Shown piece after piece: positions 52,583-63,631 of a stretch of 64,000 nt of DNA. Positions within the stretch are counted from its first letter, which is position 1, and each line of letters begins with the position of its first letter. Position numbers and translations under genes: made by a program. A model generated the notes under the pieces. The model was not told where the DNA came from. It searched no databases and saw nothing but the letters and a program-made list of their open reading frames with translations. Origin of the DNA: Synechococcus sp. RCC307 (GTDB taxonomy: Bacteria; Cyanobacteriota; Cyanobacteriia; PCC-6307; Cyanobiaceae); the NCBI GenBank assembly GCA_000063525.1, contig CT978603.1, positions 615,105 through 679,104 on the forward strand, in the 5' to 3' direction.

Positions 52583-55162
52583 ATGGCGGATCCCACCGGA
52601 GCGGGCAACCCCAGCGAGCGGATCATCCAAACCGACCTGCGCAACGAGATGTCGCGCTCCTACCTGGAGTACGCGATGAGTGTGATCGTGGGCCGGGCGC
52701 TGCCTGATGCTCGCGATGGCCTGAAGCCCGTGCATCGCCGCATTCTCTATGCGATGTACGAGTTGGGCCTCACCGCTGAGAGGCCCTACCGCAAATGCGC
52801 CCGTGTGGTGGGCGAGGTGTTGGGCAAATATCACCCCCACGGGGACACCGCCGTCTACGACGCGCTGGTGCGCATGGCCCAGAACTTCTCGATGCGGGCA
52901 CCCCTGATCGATGGTCATGGCAACTTCGGCTCGGTGGATAACGACCCGCCGGCGGCGATGCGATACACCGAGTCGCGCTTGCAGTCGCTAACGACCGACA
53001 GCCTGCTGGAGGACATCGAAAGCGAGACCGTCGATTTCATCGACAACTTCGATGGGTCCCAGCAGGAGCCGACCGTGCTGCCGGCGCGTGTGCCGCAGCT
53101 GCTGCTCAATGGCTCAGCCGGTATTGCCGTTGGCATGGCGACCAACATTCCTCCCCACAACCTTGGGGAGTTGATTGATGGCGTTCTGGCGCTGATCGCT
53201 GATCCACAGATCGAAGAGCGGCAGCTGATGTCGATCATTCCGGGGCCTGATTTTCCGACCGGTGGTCAAATTCTTGGCCGCAAGGGCATTCGCGAGACCT
53301 ACACCGGTGGACGTGGTTCGATCACCATGCGCGGTGTTGCCGCGATCGAAACGATTGAGGCGAAAGGACGTCCCGATCGCGATGCGGTGATCATCACCGA
53401 GCTGCCTTATCAGACCAACAAGGCCTCGTTGATTGAGCGCATTGCCGAGCTCGTCAATGACAAGAAGCTCGAAGGCATCGCCGACATTCGCGATGAAAGC
53501 GACCGCGACGGCATGCGCATCGTCATCGAACTGCGCCGTGATGCCTACCCGCAGGTCGTTCTCAACAACCTCTACAAACTCACCCCGCTTCAGAACAACT
53601 TCAGTGCCTACACGTTGGCGCTGGTCAAAGGTGAGCCCGTGGTGCTCAACCTCAAGCGGATGCTTGAGGTGTTTCTCGACTTCCGCATTGAGACGATTGA
53701 ACGGCGCACCAAATACCTGCTGCGCAAAGCCGAGGAGCGCGATCACATTCTTCAGGGCTTGTTGGTGGCCCTCAATGATCTCGACGCGATCATCCAGCTG
53801 ATTCGCAATGCCGCCGATGCCGCCACCGCCCGTCAGGGGCTGGTCAATGACCATGGCCTCAGCGAGATCCAGGCCGACGCCATCTTGCAGATGCAGTTGC
53901 GCCGTTTAACGGCGCTAGAAGCCGACAAGATCCGCCTCGAGCACGAGGACTTGATCGCCAAAATCGCTGACTACAAGGACATCCTCCAGCGTCGTGAGCG
54001 TGTGCTGTCGATCATTGAAGAGGAGCTGCGGCAGCTCAAGGAACGCCACAACACGCCTCGCCGCACTGAGATCCTTGATCTCGAAGGTGGCCTGGAAGAT
54101 ATCGATCTGATCGCCAATGAGCGCTCGGTGGTGCTGCTGACCGAGAACGGCTACCTCAAGCGCATGCCGGTCAGCGAATTTGAGTCCACCAGTCGCGGCA
54201 CCCGCGGCAAGGCTGGGACCAAGAGCCAAGGCGAAGAGGCGGTGCGGCTGTTCATCAGCTGCAACGACCACGATTCACTGCTGCTGTTCTCTGATCGAGG
54301 GGTCGTCTACTCATTACCGGCGTATCGGGTGCCCATTGCCAGTCGTGCGGCCAAAGGAACCCCTGTGGTTCAGCTGTTGCCGATCCCCCGCGAAGAGCAA
54401 ATCACCTCACTGCTCGCGGTAAGTGCCTTCGAAGAGGACGTGCAATTGGTGATGTTGACCACTGGTGGTTTCATCAAGCGCACACCGCTGTCGGCCTTCT
54501 CCAACATCCGCGCCAACGGCTTGATTGCCATCAATCTCGAAGACGCCGATTCCTTGCGCTGGGTTCGCTTGGCCCGTGCTGGCGACAGCGTGCTGATCGG
54601 CTCCATCAATGGCATGACGATCCACTTCCGCATCAATGATCAGGATCTCCGGCCCCTGGGCCGCACCGCCCGCGGTGTGCGTGCCATGGCCCTGCGCGAT
54701 GGCGACAGCCTGGTGAGCATGGACGTGTTGCCCGCTGAGCTAGCCGATCGCATTGCGGCCGCTGGTGAGGCCAGTGACGGAGAGAGTGAAGAGGCGGCCA
54801 GCAGTGATGGCCCTTGGGTGCTGGTGGCCACAGCCAGCGGTCTGGGTAAGCGGGTTCCGGTCGATCAGTTCCGCTTGCAGCGCAGAGCCGGCCTTGGTTT
54901 GCGCGGCATCAAGTTCCGCCGTGATGGTGATGCCTTGGTTGGCTTGTGCGTGATGGGCGCTGAAGAAGAGTTGCTACTGGTGAGCGAGCGCGGCGTGATT
55001 GTGCGGTTGCAATCCGATGTCATTCCGCAACAGTCACGCGCCGCCACGGGTGTGCGTTTGCAGCGGCTCGATAAGGGCGATCGCTTGGCTGAGGTGGTGC
55101 TGGTGCCGCCCGAAGCCGAAACAGACGATGAGTCTGCTGAGGCGGCTGAAGCTGAGGCGTGA
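52583..55162 (+). CDS. gyrA: DNA gyrase subunit A
   Basis: GyrA breaks and rejoins DNA and, with GyrB, adds negative supercoils. The 859-residue protein has the quinolone-region [21 protein letters not shown] (about 80-100), the active-site Tyr128 in AMRYTESRL, and a coiled-coil tower (about 360-490). A C-terminal six-bladed pinwheel starts with a GyrA-box-like [10 protein letters not shown] (about 535). A Glu/Asp/Ala-rich tail ([12 protein letters not shown]) ends the protein, and an acidic loop ([11 protein letters not shown]) sits between blades. The position of the active Tyr fits GyrA rather than ParC. crtL overlaps its stop. Confidence 0.97.
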   Translation: MADPTGAGNPSERIIQTDLRNEMSRSYLEYAMSVIVGRALPDARDGLKPVHRRILYAMYELGLTAERPYRKCARVVGEVLGKYHPHGDTAVYDALVRMAQNFSMRAPLIDGHGNFGSVDNDPPAAMRYTESRLQSLTTDSLLEDIESETVDFIDNFDGSQQEPTVLPARVPQLLLNGSAGIAVGMATNIPPHNLGELIDGVLALIADPQIEERQLMSIIPGPDFPTGGQILGRKGIRETYTGGRGSITMRGVAAIETIEAKGRPDRDAVIITELPYQTNKASLIERIAELVNDKKLEGIADIRDESDRDGMRIVIELRRDAYPQVVLNNLYKLTPLQNNFSAYTLALVKGEPVVLNLKRMLEVFLDFRIETIERRTKYLLRKAEERDHILQGLLVALNDLDAIIQLIRNAADAATARQGLVNDHGLSEIQADAILQMQLRRLTALEADKIRLEHEDLIAKIADYKDILQRRERVLSIIEEELRQLKERHNTPRRTEILDLEGGLEDIDLIANERSVVLLTENGYLKRMPVSEFESTSRGTRGKAGTKSQGEEAVRLFISCNDHDSLLLFSDRGVVYSLPAYRVPIASRAAKGTPVVQLLPIPREEQITSLLAVSAFEEDVQLVMLTTGGFIKRTPLSAFSNIRANGLIAINLEDADSLRWVRLARAGDSVLIGSINGMTIHFRINDQDLRPLGRTARGVRAMALRDGDSLVSMDVLPAELADRIAAAGEASDGESEEAASSDGPWVLVATASGLGKRVPVDQFRLQRRAGLGLRGIKFRRDGDALVGLCVMGAEEELLLVSERGVIVRLQSDVIPQQSRAATGVRLQRLDKGDRLAEVVLVPPEAETDDESAEAAEAEA

Positions 55163-56418
55163 GCCCCACCCGATGGCGTGATGTCGCCGTTGTTGGTGGC
55201 GGTCCAGCAGCGCTGTGCATAGCGGCGGCCCTGGCCAAGCAGCAGCTCCAGGTCACCTTGGTGGCCCCAAACGATCCAGCTGCTCCATGGCCCAACACCT
55301 ACGGCATCTGGGGTGAAGAGGTTGATGCTCTTGGTCTCAGCGCGCTGCTGGAGCACCGCTGGAGCAACACCGTCAGCTATTTCGGCTCGGGCGATGGTGA
55401 CGAGCAGGGCCAGGTGTGTCATGGCCGTGATTACGGACTCTTTGATAAGCAGGCTTTACAGCAGTACTGGCTTGATGGCCTCAGCGCTGGAGGCGTTCAG
55501 CACTGCAATGACCTGGTGCAGGCCGTTGAGCACCGCTCTGATGGCGCCACGCTGACAACGGCCTCAGGCGACAACCTGCAGGCGCGGCTGGTGGTGGATG
55601 CCAGTGGCCATGACCCAGTCCTTGTCACTCGCCCAAGTGATGGTCCAGTCGCTGGGCAAGCGGCCTACGGCGTCGTGGGCCGCTTTAGCCGGCCGCCGGT
55701 GGATCCCGATCAGTTTGTGCTGATGGACTACCGCTGTGATCACCTCAGCCCTGAGCAGCGTCAGCAGGCACCCACCTTTCTCTACGCCATGGATCTTGGG
55801 CAAGGGCGCTTTTTTGTCGAGGAGACCTCCCTGGCTGCGGCTCCGGCACTCTCCTTTGTGTCGCTGCAACAACGGCTGGAGCAGCGTCTAGCCCATCGCG
55901 GCATTGCGATTGAGGCGGTGGAGCACGTCGAGCATTGCCTGTTCCCGATGAACCCGGCTTTGCCGGATCGCCATCAGCCCGTGGTTGGCTTTGGAGGGGC
56001 CGCCTCGATGGTTCATCCTGCTTCGGGCTACATGATTGGCAGCTTGTTGCGGCGCGGCCCGCTGTTAGCGGCCGATTTGGCGGCAGCCATGGCCTCTGGG
56101 CAGCAGGGTTTGGCATTGGCTCAAGTGGGTTGGCAGAGCCTCTGGCCGCCGGAGCTACGCCGGCGCCACGGGCTGTATCGCTTTGGCCTGGAGAAGTTGA
56201 TGCGTTTTGACGAGGCCCAGCTGCGGGCCTTTTTTGCCACGTTCTTCGCGTTGCCCAATGCCCAGTGGTTTGGTTTTCTCGCCAACACGCTGGAAACGCC
56301 TCAATTGCTGCAGACGATGCTGCAGCTGTTTGGTGCTGCCCCCAATGGCGTGCGTTGGGGTTTGATGGAGCCCCGCGGCCGGGAGCTCAATTTGATGACG
56401 AGGATGCTGCGCTGGTAG
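55159..56418 (+). CDS. crtL: lycopene beta-cyclase (CrtL type)
   Basis: The flavoprotein closes beta rings of lycopene to give beta-carotene. The 419-residue protein starts with a GTG overlapping the gyrA stop (GTGA). It has the dinucleotide motif [16 protein letters not shown] (about 11-26), the cyclase signature [61 protein letters not shown] and a C-terminal helical part. The beta versus epsilon form cannot be told with certainty. The gyrA-crtL pair is typical of picocyanobacteria. Confidence 0.93.
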   Translation: MSPTRWRDVAVVGGGPAALCIAAALAKQQLQVTLVAPNDPAAPWPNTYGIWGEEVDALGLSALLEHRWSNTVSYFGSGDGDEQGQVCHGRDYGLFDKQALQQYWLDGLSAGGVQHCNDLVQAVEHRSDGATLTTASGDNLQARLVVDASGHDPVLVTRPSDGPVAGQAAYGVVGRFSRPPVDPDQFVLMDYRCDHLSPEQRQQAPTFLYAMDLGQGRFFVEETSLAAAPALSFVSLQQRLEQRLAHRGIAIEAVEHVEHCLFPMNPALPDRHQPVVGFGGAASMVHPASGYMIGSLLRRGPLLAADLAAAMASGQQGLALAQVGWQSLWPPELRRRHGLYRFGLEKLMRFDEAQLRAFFATFFALPNAQWFGFLANTLETPQLLQTMLQLFGAAPNGVRWGLMEPRGRELNLMTRMLRW

Positions 56419-57394
56419 TGGTGGCTCCACTGCAACTGCTGCCTTGCCCTGCGGTGCAGCCATAACAGTGATTGCCGGTGATGATCTCTCGGCCGCCCAG
56501 ATCGTCCAAGCCAACGCTGGCCAGATTCAGCGGCAACGGCATCTCCAGCATCTGGTTGAAGTCACAGTCGAACAGCTCTCCTTTCGCACTCACCGACAAT
56601 GTGCTGCGGCACATCAGCCCTGAGACGCTGCAGGGGTTGTAGGCCTGGCGCAGCCGTTGCAAATACGTGGTGGTGCGCTGTTGCTCCTCGAGCTCCAGCA
56701 AAAACCTGGCAATCGGCATGTTGTTGAGTCCGATCAGGTGGTTAAACGCCACACCCATCTCGGCCAAGGTTTTGCGCCAACGGATCTCATCGCAGGGGGT
56801 GAGTTGTTGCAGCTCCTCTCCTGCGGGGTTGCTCATCAAGGTGAGTTCAAGGCCACTGCCGTCTTGGCCGTAGCCGAGGCGATTGAGTAAACGCAGGGCC
56901 TCGAGCGAGGCTTGCCAGGTGCCATCACCCCGTTGCGCATCGGTGCTGAGTTCTTCGGGTGCCGGCAAACTTGCCACGATCTCCACCTGTTGCTCAGCCA
57001 AGAAGGGGGCGAGATCGGCCAGGGCTGGCAGCAGCAACACCGTCAGATTGCAGCGGTCGATCACCCGGCAGCCCAAGGAGCGGGCATGGCGCACCAGTTG
57101 GCGGAAGCTTTGATGCAGCTCCGGAGCTCCGCCCGTGAGATCCACCAGCTCCGGCTTAAGCCGTTCCATGGCATTGAGGCACTGCTGCACCACTGCCTCA
57201 GGCATCTGCGTGTGGGCCTGATCCGGACCGGCATCCACATGGCAGTGGCTGCAGCGCATGTTGCACAGCCGGCCCAAGTTGAGTTGCAACACCTGCAGGC
57301 TGCTTTGGCGCTGGAGACTGGCGCGAAAGCTCTCCTCAGCTGGCAGGTTGGATTGCAGCAGCTCTCGCTGCTGTTGGGCACTTAAGGAAGCCAA
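56387..57394 (-). CDS. arsS: arsenosugar biosynthesis radical SAM protein ArsS
   Basis: ArsS adds a 5'-deoxyadenosyl group to dimethylarsinate on the way to arsenosugars. The 335-residue protein has NLGRLCNMRCSHCHVDAGP with the [4Fe-4S] cysteines Cys44, Cys48 and Cys51, DLTGGAPELHQSFR for SAM binding, and C-terminal cysteines in NPCSVSGLMCRS, FDCDFNQM and HCYGCTAGQGSSC, as in the family. The start at 57394 is a TTG inside the 3' end of the GH57 gene (13-base overlap) and is uncertain. It overlaps crtL by 32 bases, convergent. No arsM is visible. Confidence 0.9.
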   Translation of the reverse strand: MASLSAQQQRELLQSNLPAEESFRASLQRQSSLQVLQLNLGRLCNMRCSHCHVDAGPDQAHTQMPEAVVQQCLNAMERLKPELVDLTGGAPELHQSFRQLVRHARSLGCRVIDRCNLTVLLLPALADLAPFLAEQQVEIVASLPAPEELSTDAQRGDGTWQASLEALRLLNRLGYGQDGSGLELTLMSNPAGEELQQLTPCDEIRWRKTLAEMGVAFNHLIGLNNMPIARFLLELEEQQRTTTYLQRLRQAYNPCSVSGLMCRSTLSVSAKGELFDCDFNQMLEMPLPLNLASVGLDDLGGREIITGNHCYGCTAGQGSSCSGATTTSAASSSSN

Positions 57395-58953
57395 TCGCTC
57401 GGTTCGATGGTCGGGAAGAGCGAATCCTCCTGCTCCAGAGCGCCAAGCCAGCGCTCAAAGTCAGCTGTGTCGTGGGTGGGCTGCTGCAGGGCATCGAGCA
57501 AGCGCCAGAAGCGCCCGAGGTGCCGGTGGATCCGCTCGCGCGCCAGTTCGGTTGTGGTGCCCGCCCGCAGGATGAAGCTCCAGTCCGACGACTGCGCCAG
57601 CAGGAGTTCCCGAGCGGCTTGCTTGAGCAGGCGTTGGCGCTTTGGGTTTCGCTTGCTTTGCGGGGCGGCCGTGGCCTCCACCATGGCCAGGCAGGCCCGG
57701 TGCCAATCAGGGACCACCCAAGCATTGCTCGATGAGAGCCAGTAGGAGTGATAGCCGCCTTGTCCCCAGCTCGATGGGGAGGGCCGGCAGACCTGCAACT
57801 GCGGTTGTTGGCTGAGGGTTTGCCGCAGGGTGGTGAAGCTCAAGCCCTGGGCTTGGCCTTGGGCAAACACCTGCTCCAAAAAGCGGGGGCCTTCGAACCA
57901 CCAATGGCCAAAGAGTTCCGCATCAAAGGGGGCCACCACCATGGGCGGTTGATCCATCACCGAACCGAGTTCGCTGAGCTGTTGGATGCGCGCTTGGACG
58001 TAGCTCTGGGCGTGGCCGGCGGCTGTGCGCTCAGCGGCTGCTGGGTCGTAAGGAAGCTTGGCCTCCAGCGGGCAATCGCCACCACTGACGCGCCGCAGCT
58101 TGAGGCCTAAAGGGCGGCTGCTGGGGATGCCAGCGGCTTGCAACTCGCTCTCTTCGAGGTCCCAGCCAATGTCGCGGTGGAACTCCCGGTAGCTGGGGTT
58201 GCCCGGGTAGCCATCACTGGCTGACCACACCGGCAAGGTGGCTTCGCTATCGCGGCCAAAGAAGGCCACAGCGCCAGGGGAGCAGATCGGCGCGTACACC
58301 CCGTAGCGAGGCCGGGGCAGGGCATGCAGCAAACCGTGGGCATCGAGAATGGCGTAGCGCAAGCCGGCCTTGGTGAGTTGCTGATCCAGGCCTTCGAAAT
58401 AGGCACATTCCGGTAGCCAAATGCCGCGGGGTGCCTCGCCAATCAAGCGTTCGTGCTCGCGAACCGCGGTGCGCAGCTGACCTTGAACCGCGGTGGCAGG
58501 ATCTCGCAGCAGCGGGAGGTAGCCGTGGGTGGCACAGCAGGTCAGCAGATCGAGAACGCCTTGCTGCTGCAACTGAATGAAGTGCTTGAGCACCTCACCG
58601 CCGCAACGGCGGAAGGCCCGGCGTTGCCGCTCAAGGTGCTGGCTGAGGTCGGCCGCGGCTGCTTGCTCGTCTGAGCTGCTGCGCTCGAGCAGATCAATGC
58701 GTTGTTGCAGCCAGGGTTCGTAGCGCTCCTGCAGCACTGGATCCACCAGCAGCGAGAGCAGGGTGGGCGAGAGGCTCATCGTCAGCCGTGGCTGAGCGCC
58801 CTGCTGAAGCGAGCGCTGCAGCATCTCAATCAACGGGAGATAGCTTTCGGTGAGGGCCTGGAAAAACCAATCCTCTTCCAGCGAGCCTGGGTGGCGGCTG
58901 CGGACGTAAGGCAGATGGCCGTGAAGCACAAATGCCAGCGCGCCGGCGACCAT
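57382..58953 (-). CDS. GH57 1,4-alpha-glucan branching enzyme-like protein
   Basis: A 523-residue family 57 glycoside hydrolase. It starts VAGALAFVLHGHLPYVR (HGHLPY, GH57 motif 1) and has GIWLPECAYFEG with the nucleophile Glu182 and PPMVVAPFDAELFGHWWFEG with acid/base Asp344. The C-terminal helical domain follows (about 400-515; ...HRHLGRFWRLLDAL). The motif order fits GH57 branching enzymes, which make alpha-1,6 branches in glycogen. A 4-alpha-glucanotransferase or unrelated GH57 activity is possible. Adjacent arsS overlaps its 3' end. Confidence 0.88.
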   Translation of the reverse strand: MVAGALAFVLHGHLPYVRSRHPGSLEEDWFFQALTESYLPLIEMLQRSLQQGAQPRLTMSLSPTLLSLLVDPVLQERYEPWLQQRIDLLERSSSDEQAAAADLSQHLERQRRAFRRCGGEVLKHFIQLQQQGVLDLLTCCATHGYLPLLRDPATAVQGQLRTAVREHERLIGEAPRGIWLPECAYFEGLDQQLTKAGLRYAILDAHGLLHALPRPRYGVYAPICSPGAVAFFGRDSEATLPVWSASDGYPGNPSYREFHRDIGWDLEESELQAAGIPSSRPLGLKLRRVSGGDCPLEAKLPYDPAAAERTAAGHAQSYVQARIQQLSELGSVMDQPPMVVAPFDAELFGHWWFEGPRFLEQVFAQGQAQGLSFTTLRQTLSQQPQLQVCRPSPSSWGQGGYHSYWLSSSNAWVVPDWHRACLAMVEATAAPQSKRNPKRQRLLKQAARELLLAQSSDWSFILRAGTTTELARERIHRHLGRFWRLLDALQQPTHDTADFERWLGALEQEDSLFPTIEPSDWLP

Positions 58954-58990
58954 GAAACGCTGTCAACTGCTGCACTGTACGGCGATTTTC

Positions 58991-59017
58991 TTGAACAAAG
59001 GCCGTGAGGCTTAGAAT
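58991..59017 (+). promoter_or_regulatory. candidate sigma70-type promoter of leuA
   Basis: TTGAAC (58991-58996) and TAGAAT (59012-59017) resemble -35 and -10 elements with a 15-base spacer, shorter than ideal. The -10 lies about 34 bases before the leuA ATG. No leader peptide or riboswitch structure fits in the remaining space. Confidence 0.35.
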
Positions 59018-59050
59018 GGAGCTAACCCGAAATCAATCCGCATAAGACGT

Positions 59051-60664
59051 ATGGCGCGCGACCCGGGCCGGGTGTTGATTTTCGACACCACCCTCAGGGA
59101 TGGGGAGCAGTCGCCTGGGGCCAGCCTGAATCTGGATGAAAAGCTGGCCATCGCTCAGCAACTGGCCCGCCTGCGCGTCGACATCATCGAGGCTGGGTTT
59201 CCCTTTGCCAGTCCCGGTGACTTTGATGCGGTGCAAACCATTGCTCGCCAGGTTGGTCGCCCCGATGGACCGGTGATTTGTGGCTTAGCTCGCGCCACGC
59301 GCGGCGACATCAAAGCCTGCGCTGATGCGGTGGCACCGGCTGCCAACCAGCGCATCCATACCTTTCTCGCCACCAGCGACATTCACCTCGAGCACAAGTT
59401 GCGCAAGAGTCGCGCTGAGGTGCTGCAGATCGTTCCGGAGATGGTGGCCTATGCCCGCTCCTTGGTGGACGACGTGGAGTTTTCCTGTGAGGACGCCGGG
59501 CGCAGCGATCCCGAGTTCATGTATCAGGTGATCGAAGCGGCCATCGAGGCTGGTGCCACCACCATCAACATTCCCGACACGGTCGGCTACTCCACGCCCG
59601 CTGAATTTGGTGCCTTGATTGCTGGCATCGATGCCCACGTGCCCAACATCGGCCAAGCGGTGATCTCCGTGCATGGCCATAACGACTTGGGTCTGGCCGT
59701 GGCCAACTTCCTCGAGGCCGTCAAAAATGGCGCCCGGCAGCTGGAGTGCACGATCAATGGCATCGGTGAGCGCGCTGGTAATGCATCGCTTGAAGAGCTG
59801 GTGATGGCGCTGCATGTGCGCCGTAGCTACTTCAACGGCTACCTCGGCCGAGCTGAAGACAGCAGCGAGCCTTTAACAGGCATCCAAACCGAGGAGATTT
59901 ACAAAACCTCTCGCCTGGTCTCCAACCTCACCGGCATGGCGGTGCAGCCCAACAAAGCCATCGTGGGTGCCAATGCCTTTGCCCATGAATCCGGCATCCA
60001 CCAAGACGGTGTGCTGAAGAACCGCCTCACCTACGAAATCATTGATGCCCGAACCATCGGCTTGACCGATAACCGCATCAGCCTGGGCAAGCTCAGTGGT
60101 CGCAGTGCCGTGCGCGCACGCCTTGAGGAGCTGGGGTATCAGCTCGATGGCGATGACCTCAACGATGCGTTCGCTCGCTTTAAAGAACTCGCTGATCGCA
60201 AGCGAGAGATCACCGACCGCGATCTAGAGGCCATCGTTCGGCAGAACGCCCAGCAGATCGAGGCCTACTACCAGCTGGCCGGAGTGCAGGTGAGTTGTGG
60301 GCGAGATCTGCGCGCAACAGCCACGGTCACCTTGCGCACCAGTGATGGTGAGGAGTGCTCCCAAGCTGCCATTGGCACCGGGCCTGTTGATGCCGTTTGC
60401 CAGGCCCTCAATGGCTTGGTTCAAGTCCCCAATGAACTGGTGGAATTCAGCGTGAAATCCGTCACCGAAGGCATCGATGCCATGGGTGAGGTGACGATTC
60501 GCCTGCGCCAGGACGGCCGTTTGTATTCCGGTCATGCCGCTGACACCGATGTGGTGGTGGCCGCTGCCCAGGCGTTTGTGAATGCCCTCAACCGCTTGGT
60601 GAGCGGCCAGAAACACAGCCCGCTGCATCCCCAACGCGCACCCCTGCCGGCCCCAGCGCTATGA
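59051..60664 (+). CDS. leuA: 2-isopropylmalate synthase
   Basis: LeuA condenses 2-oxoisovalerate with acetyl-CoA, the first step of leucine synthesis. The 537-residue protein has the DRE-TIM barrel start [15 protein letters not shown] (12-26), [19 protein letters not shown] with the metal-binding HxH-type region, [18 protein letters not shown] and [14 protein letters not shown]. The C-terminal LeuA allosteric domain (about 390-515) mediates leucine inhibition in the family. A short Pro-rich tail ([12 protein letters not shown]) ends it. The stop overlaps the permease ATG as ATGA. Confidence 0.96.
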   Translation: MARDPGRVLIFDTTLRDGEQSPGASLNLDEKLAIAQQLARLRVDIIEAGFPFASPGDFDAVQTIARQVGRPDGPVICGLARATRGDIKACADAVAPAANQRIHTFLATSDIHLEHKLRKSRAEVLQIVPEMVAYARSLVDDVEFSCEDAGRSDPEFMYQVIEAAIEAGATTINIPDTVGYSTPAEFGALIAGIDAHVPNIGQAVISVHGHNDLGLAVANFLEAVKNGARQLECTINGIGERAGNASLEELVMALHVRRSYFNGYLGRAEDSSEPLTGIQTEEIYKTSRLVSNLTGMAVQPNKAIVGANAFAHESGIHQDGVLKNRLTYEIIDARTIGLTDNRISLGKLSGRSAVRARLEELGYQLDGDDLNDAFARFKELADRKREITDRDLEAIVRQNAQQIEAYYQLAGVQVSCGRDLRATATVTLRTSDGEECSQAAIGTGPVDAVCQALNGLVQVPNELVEFSVKSVTEGIDAMGEVTIRLRQDGRLYSGHAADTDVVVAAAQAFVNALNRLVSGQKHSPLHPQRAPLPAPAL

Positions 60665-61497
60665 CCGCTCGCCGCGCGCCTCTGTGGTCGCTGCTGCTGC
60701 AGCTGACGGTGCTGTTGCTGGTGGCCTTGGTGGTTTTGATCCCCTTGCTCTGGCTGCTGAGCACATCGTTGAAGGGCCCAGCTGAAGACATCTTTCAAGC
60801 GCCGCCCAGCCTGTTTCCGGCTCAGCCCAGCCTGCAGGCCTACGGAACCTTGTTCAGCCAGAGCCCAATGGGGCGCTATTTGCTGAACAGCACCGTTGTG
60901 AGTGTGTTCAGCGTGGTGGCCAACCTGCTGTTCTGCTCACTGGCGGCCTTCCCCCTGGCGCGGATGCGCTTCCGCGGCCGCGGCATCGTCTTGGCCCTGG
61001 TGGTGGCCACGATTTTGATTCCGTTTCAGGTGGTGATGATCCCGCTTTACCTGCTGATGGTTCAGCTGGGTTTGCGCAATTCGTTGATGGCACTGATCCT
61101 GCCCAATGCCGCCACCGCCTTTGGCATCTACCTATTGCGCCAGAGCTTTTTGGGGGTTCCCAAAGAGCTGGAGGAGGCGGCCCGCATGGATGGCTGCACT
61201 GCGTTGGGTGAGTGGTGGAACGTGTTGATTCCAGCGGCGCGAGCTGATCTGATCACCCTGGCGATGTTTGTGTTCATCGGCACCTGGAGTGACTTCCTCT
61301 GGCCCCTGGTGATTCTTGATGACCCTGGTCTCTACACCTTGCCGTTGGGCCTGCAGCAGCTCTCCAGTTCGTTTTCGTTGGATTGGCGTTTGGTGGCTGC
61401 CGGTTCAGTGGTGTCAATTGTTCCGGTGTTGGCGTTGTTTGTGTTCCTGCAGCGGTTCATCCTGCCCAGCGCCAGCGGCGATGCGGTGAAGGGTTAA
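60661..61497 (+). CDS. carbohydrate ABC transporter permease (MalG/GgtD-like)
   Basis: A 278-residue permease of the CUT1 sugar transporter class, with six transmembrane spans. It has the EAA loop [29 protein letters not shown] and the MalG-type centre [39 protein letters not shown]. It resembles the glucosylglycerol/sucrose permease GgtD of cyanobacteria, but the substrate is inferred. The start overlaps the leuA stop by four bases, and no binding protein, second permease or ATPase is visible nearby. Confidence 0.88.
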   Translation: MTARRAPLWSLLLQLTVLLLVALVVLIPLLWLLSTSLKGPAEDIFQAPPSLFPAQPSLQAYGTLFSQSPMGRYLLNSTVVSVFSVVANLLFCSLAAFPLARMRFRGRGIVLALVVATILIPFQVVMIPLYLLMVQLGLRNSLMALILPNAATAFGIYLLRQSFLGVPKELEEAARMDGCTALGEWWNVLIPAARADLITLAMFVFIGTWSDFLWPLVILDDPGLYTLPLGLQQLSSSFSLDWRLVAAGSVVSIVPVLALFVFLQRFILPSASGDAVKG

Positions 61498-61501
61498 TCG
61501 C

Positions 61502-63589
61502 TTAAGCGCTAAATGCTTTGCGGGCCGGAATCGGGTATGGAATGCGGCGGTGCCGCATACGGCGCCACACCTTCACAAATGCCCGCACGACCAATTCGAT
61601 TTCGCCTGTGCCCAGGCCACTGTCATCGAGCTGGCCGTCATGGCGGCGGGAGTGAATGATGCGCCGCACGCCATCGCAGGCTTGCGCTTCATCGGTCTCC
61701 GGTGGCATGGCCCGGAGTGCGGCCTCGCAGCCATCGGCCAGCATCATCACGGCACTTTCCTTGGATTGCGGCTTGGGACCGCGGTAGCGGAAGGGGCGAT
61801 CGCTGGCGTTGGGGTTTTGTTCCTTTGCCCTGTGCCAGAAGTAGCCCATCCGCAACGTGCCTTGGTGTTCGGGGATGTAGTCAGCAACTGGCTGAGGTAG
61901 GCCATAACGGCGCGCCATCTTGATCCCCTCATCGACATGGGCTTGCAGGATTTCAGCGCTGCGCCAGGGGTCATCGAGATGGTCATGGGGGTTGTCACCC
62001 CCTTGTTGATTTTCGATGAACCACTGGGGGGCATGGAGTTTGCCCACGTCGTGATACAGCGCTCCAGTGCGCACAAGATCCACATCGCCGCCGATGGCAC
62101 GCACGCCTTCCTCGGCCAGGCCGCAGATCATCAAGGTGTGCTCAAAAGTTCCCGGCGCTTCTGAGGAGAGCTTGCGCAGCAGCGGGCGCTGTAGATCGCA
62201 GAGCTCCAGCAAGCGGGAACGCGTGATCATTCCGAAGAGCCGCTCAACGGTGGGGGAGATCAACAGCGCCAGCAGCAGCAGTCCCCCCATCAAGATCCCT
62301 TCGCTCAGTAGCTCGCCGCCCACTGAGCCACCCATGACCTGGATCAAGGCGGCTTCCACCAGCAGGGCTGCCACCGTGAGCAACACGGCGTTTTGCAGCA
62401 TTTCGGCGCGCGAACGTTGCCGGCCGGCTAGCAGCACGCCCACAACGGCAACGGCTGCGGCTAAGAGCAGGCGCGCTGTGCCCACGCTGTTGAGGGGAAT
62501 CGGCCATAGCAGGGTGGCCAGCGACAGCCAGGCCAGGCCGCTGGCGGCGCCCAGCCCTTCAGCCAACAGCAGGCTGGGGGGAACCAGCACGGCCAGGGCG
62601 CTGACGGAGGCGCCAAACCAGAGCTTGCAACCTTGCACCACCGCCAAGGTGCCCAGCAGCAGCAGCGCCTGGGGGATCTCCAGATCCGTGCGCCAACGGC
62701 GGCAAATCAGCAGCATCAGGCCTGCCGCGATGCTCGCTTCAATCCAACGCACCAGGAACAGGCCTGTCGCCGGACGCCGGCTGATCAGGCCAAAGGCATC
62801 CAGCACGTCGTAGGCCCGCTGGCTGATCACCTCGCCTTTGACGGTGATCACCTCGCCGGCTTTGACCTCGATTTTGGGAACGCCGTTTTGCTGAATCAGG
62901 TCATTCAGCAACACCTGGGTGAGGCTGTTATCCGTGCGCAGGTTGGTGCTCCCCTGCAGGGAGCGGGTGATCAACTTGGCGCCGAGACTGCGGCCTGGTT
63001 CTGGAAGCTGATCAAGTTGCAGCTTGGCGGCCCGTTGCAGTTGGTCTTCCGCCAGGGTGCTGACCACGCCTTGGGTGAGCATCCGCTGCTGCGCTTGCTC
63101 CACGGTGGTCTGCCACTTCCGCAGTTCCTGCGGCGTTTGCGTTAGTAGGAAGGCTTCATCTTCTGGTGAGACTGCGATCGGGGTGAGGCGCATCTCCCCG
63201 GCAGTTCTTGAGTTGAGCAACTCGGCCAGCATTCGGTTGAGCCGGCTCTCCAACTTGGAGGTGGCGTTCTGATCGGTGATCTGAACTTGAATGCGCGGGC
63301 CCAATTGCGAGCGGCGTTGGGCTAGCGCTTCGCTATCCACCACCGAGGCATCACGGGGGGCGCGGATTTCAAAGGGAGCCGGCAAACCTGGCCGCAGTGA
63401 CGGCTCCACCAACCAAGGCCAGGCGGAGACCAACCCCACACCAAGGCAGGCCAAGAAAACAACGAGTCCGTCCCGCAGGGTCCAGCGCACCGCCATCCGA
63501 CTGGGTCGCTCATGGCGTAGCCACCGCCTCCAGGCCCGCCCAAGGCGCGGCCGAAAGCTCCAGAACCAACGTGAGAGGGCGGAGAGCAC
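61502..63589 (-). CDS. 7TM-HD family phosphohydrolase (PgpH-like, c-di-AMP phosphodiesterase)
   Basis: A 695-residue membrane protein. It has an N-terminal transmembrane helix (about 42-62), a long extracytoplasmic 7TMR-HDED domain (about 70-270; includes [15 protein letters not shown]) and about seven helices (about 285-455). A cytoplasmic HD domain follows, with [39 protein letters not shown] (HD pair) and a later YIPEHQG. PgpH in Gram-positives degrades c-di-AMP, and cyanobacteria use c-di-AMP for osmotic and night responses. The start is a GTG at 63589. It is divergent from folD. Confidence 0.9.
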   Translation of the reverse strand: MLSALSRWFWSFRPRLGRAWRRWLRHERPSRMAVRWTLRDGLVVFLACLGVGLVSAWPWLVEPSLRPGLPAPFEIRAPRDASVVDSEALAQRRSQLGPRIQVQITDQNATSKLESRLNRMLAELLNSRTAGEMRLTPIAVSPEDEAFLLTQTPQELRKWQTTVEQAQQRMLTQGVVSTLAEDQLQRAAKLQLDQLPEPGRSLGAKLITRSLQGSTNLRTDNSLTQVLLNDLIQQNGVPKIEVKAGEVITVKGEVISQRAYDVLDAFGLISRRPATGLFLVRWIEASIAAGLMLLICRRWRTDLEIPQALLLLGTLAVVQGCKLWFGASVSALAVLVPPSLLLAEGLGAASGLAWLSLATLLWPIPLNSVGTARLLLAAAVAVVGVLLAGRQRSRAEMLQNAVLLTVAALLVEAALIQVMGGSVGGELLSEGILMGGLLLLALLISPTVERLFGMITRSRLLELCDLQRPLLRKLSSEAPGTFEHTLMICGLAEEGVRAIGGDVDLVRTGALYHDVGKLHAPQWFIENQQGGDNPHDHLDDPWRSAEILQAHVDEGIKMARRYGLPQPVADYIPEHQGTLRMGYFWHRAKEQNPNASDRPFRYRGPKPQSKESAVMMLADGCEAALRAMPPETDEAQACDGVRRIIHSRRHDGQLDDSGLGTGEIELVVRAFVKVWRRMRHRRIPYPIPARKAFSA

Positions 63590-63631
63590 AGCGCGGCTGA
63601 GGTCAGACTGACGCTAGCTCCCATCACCGGA

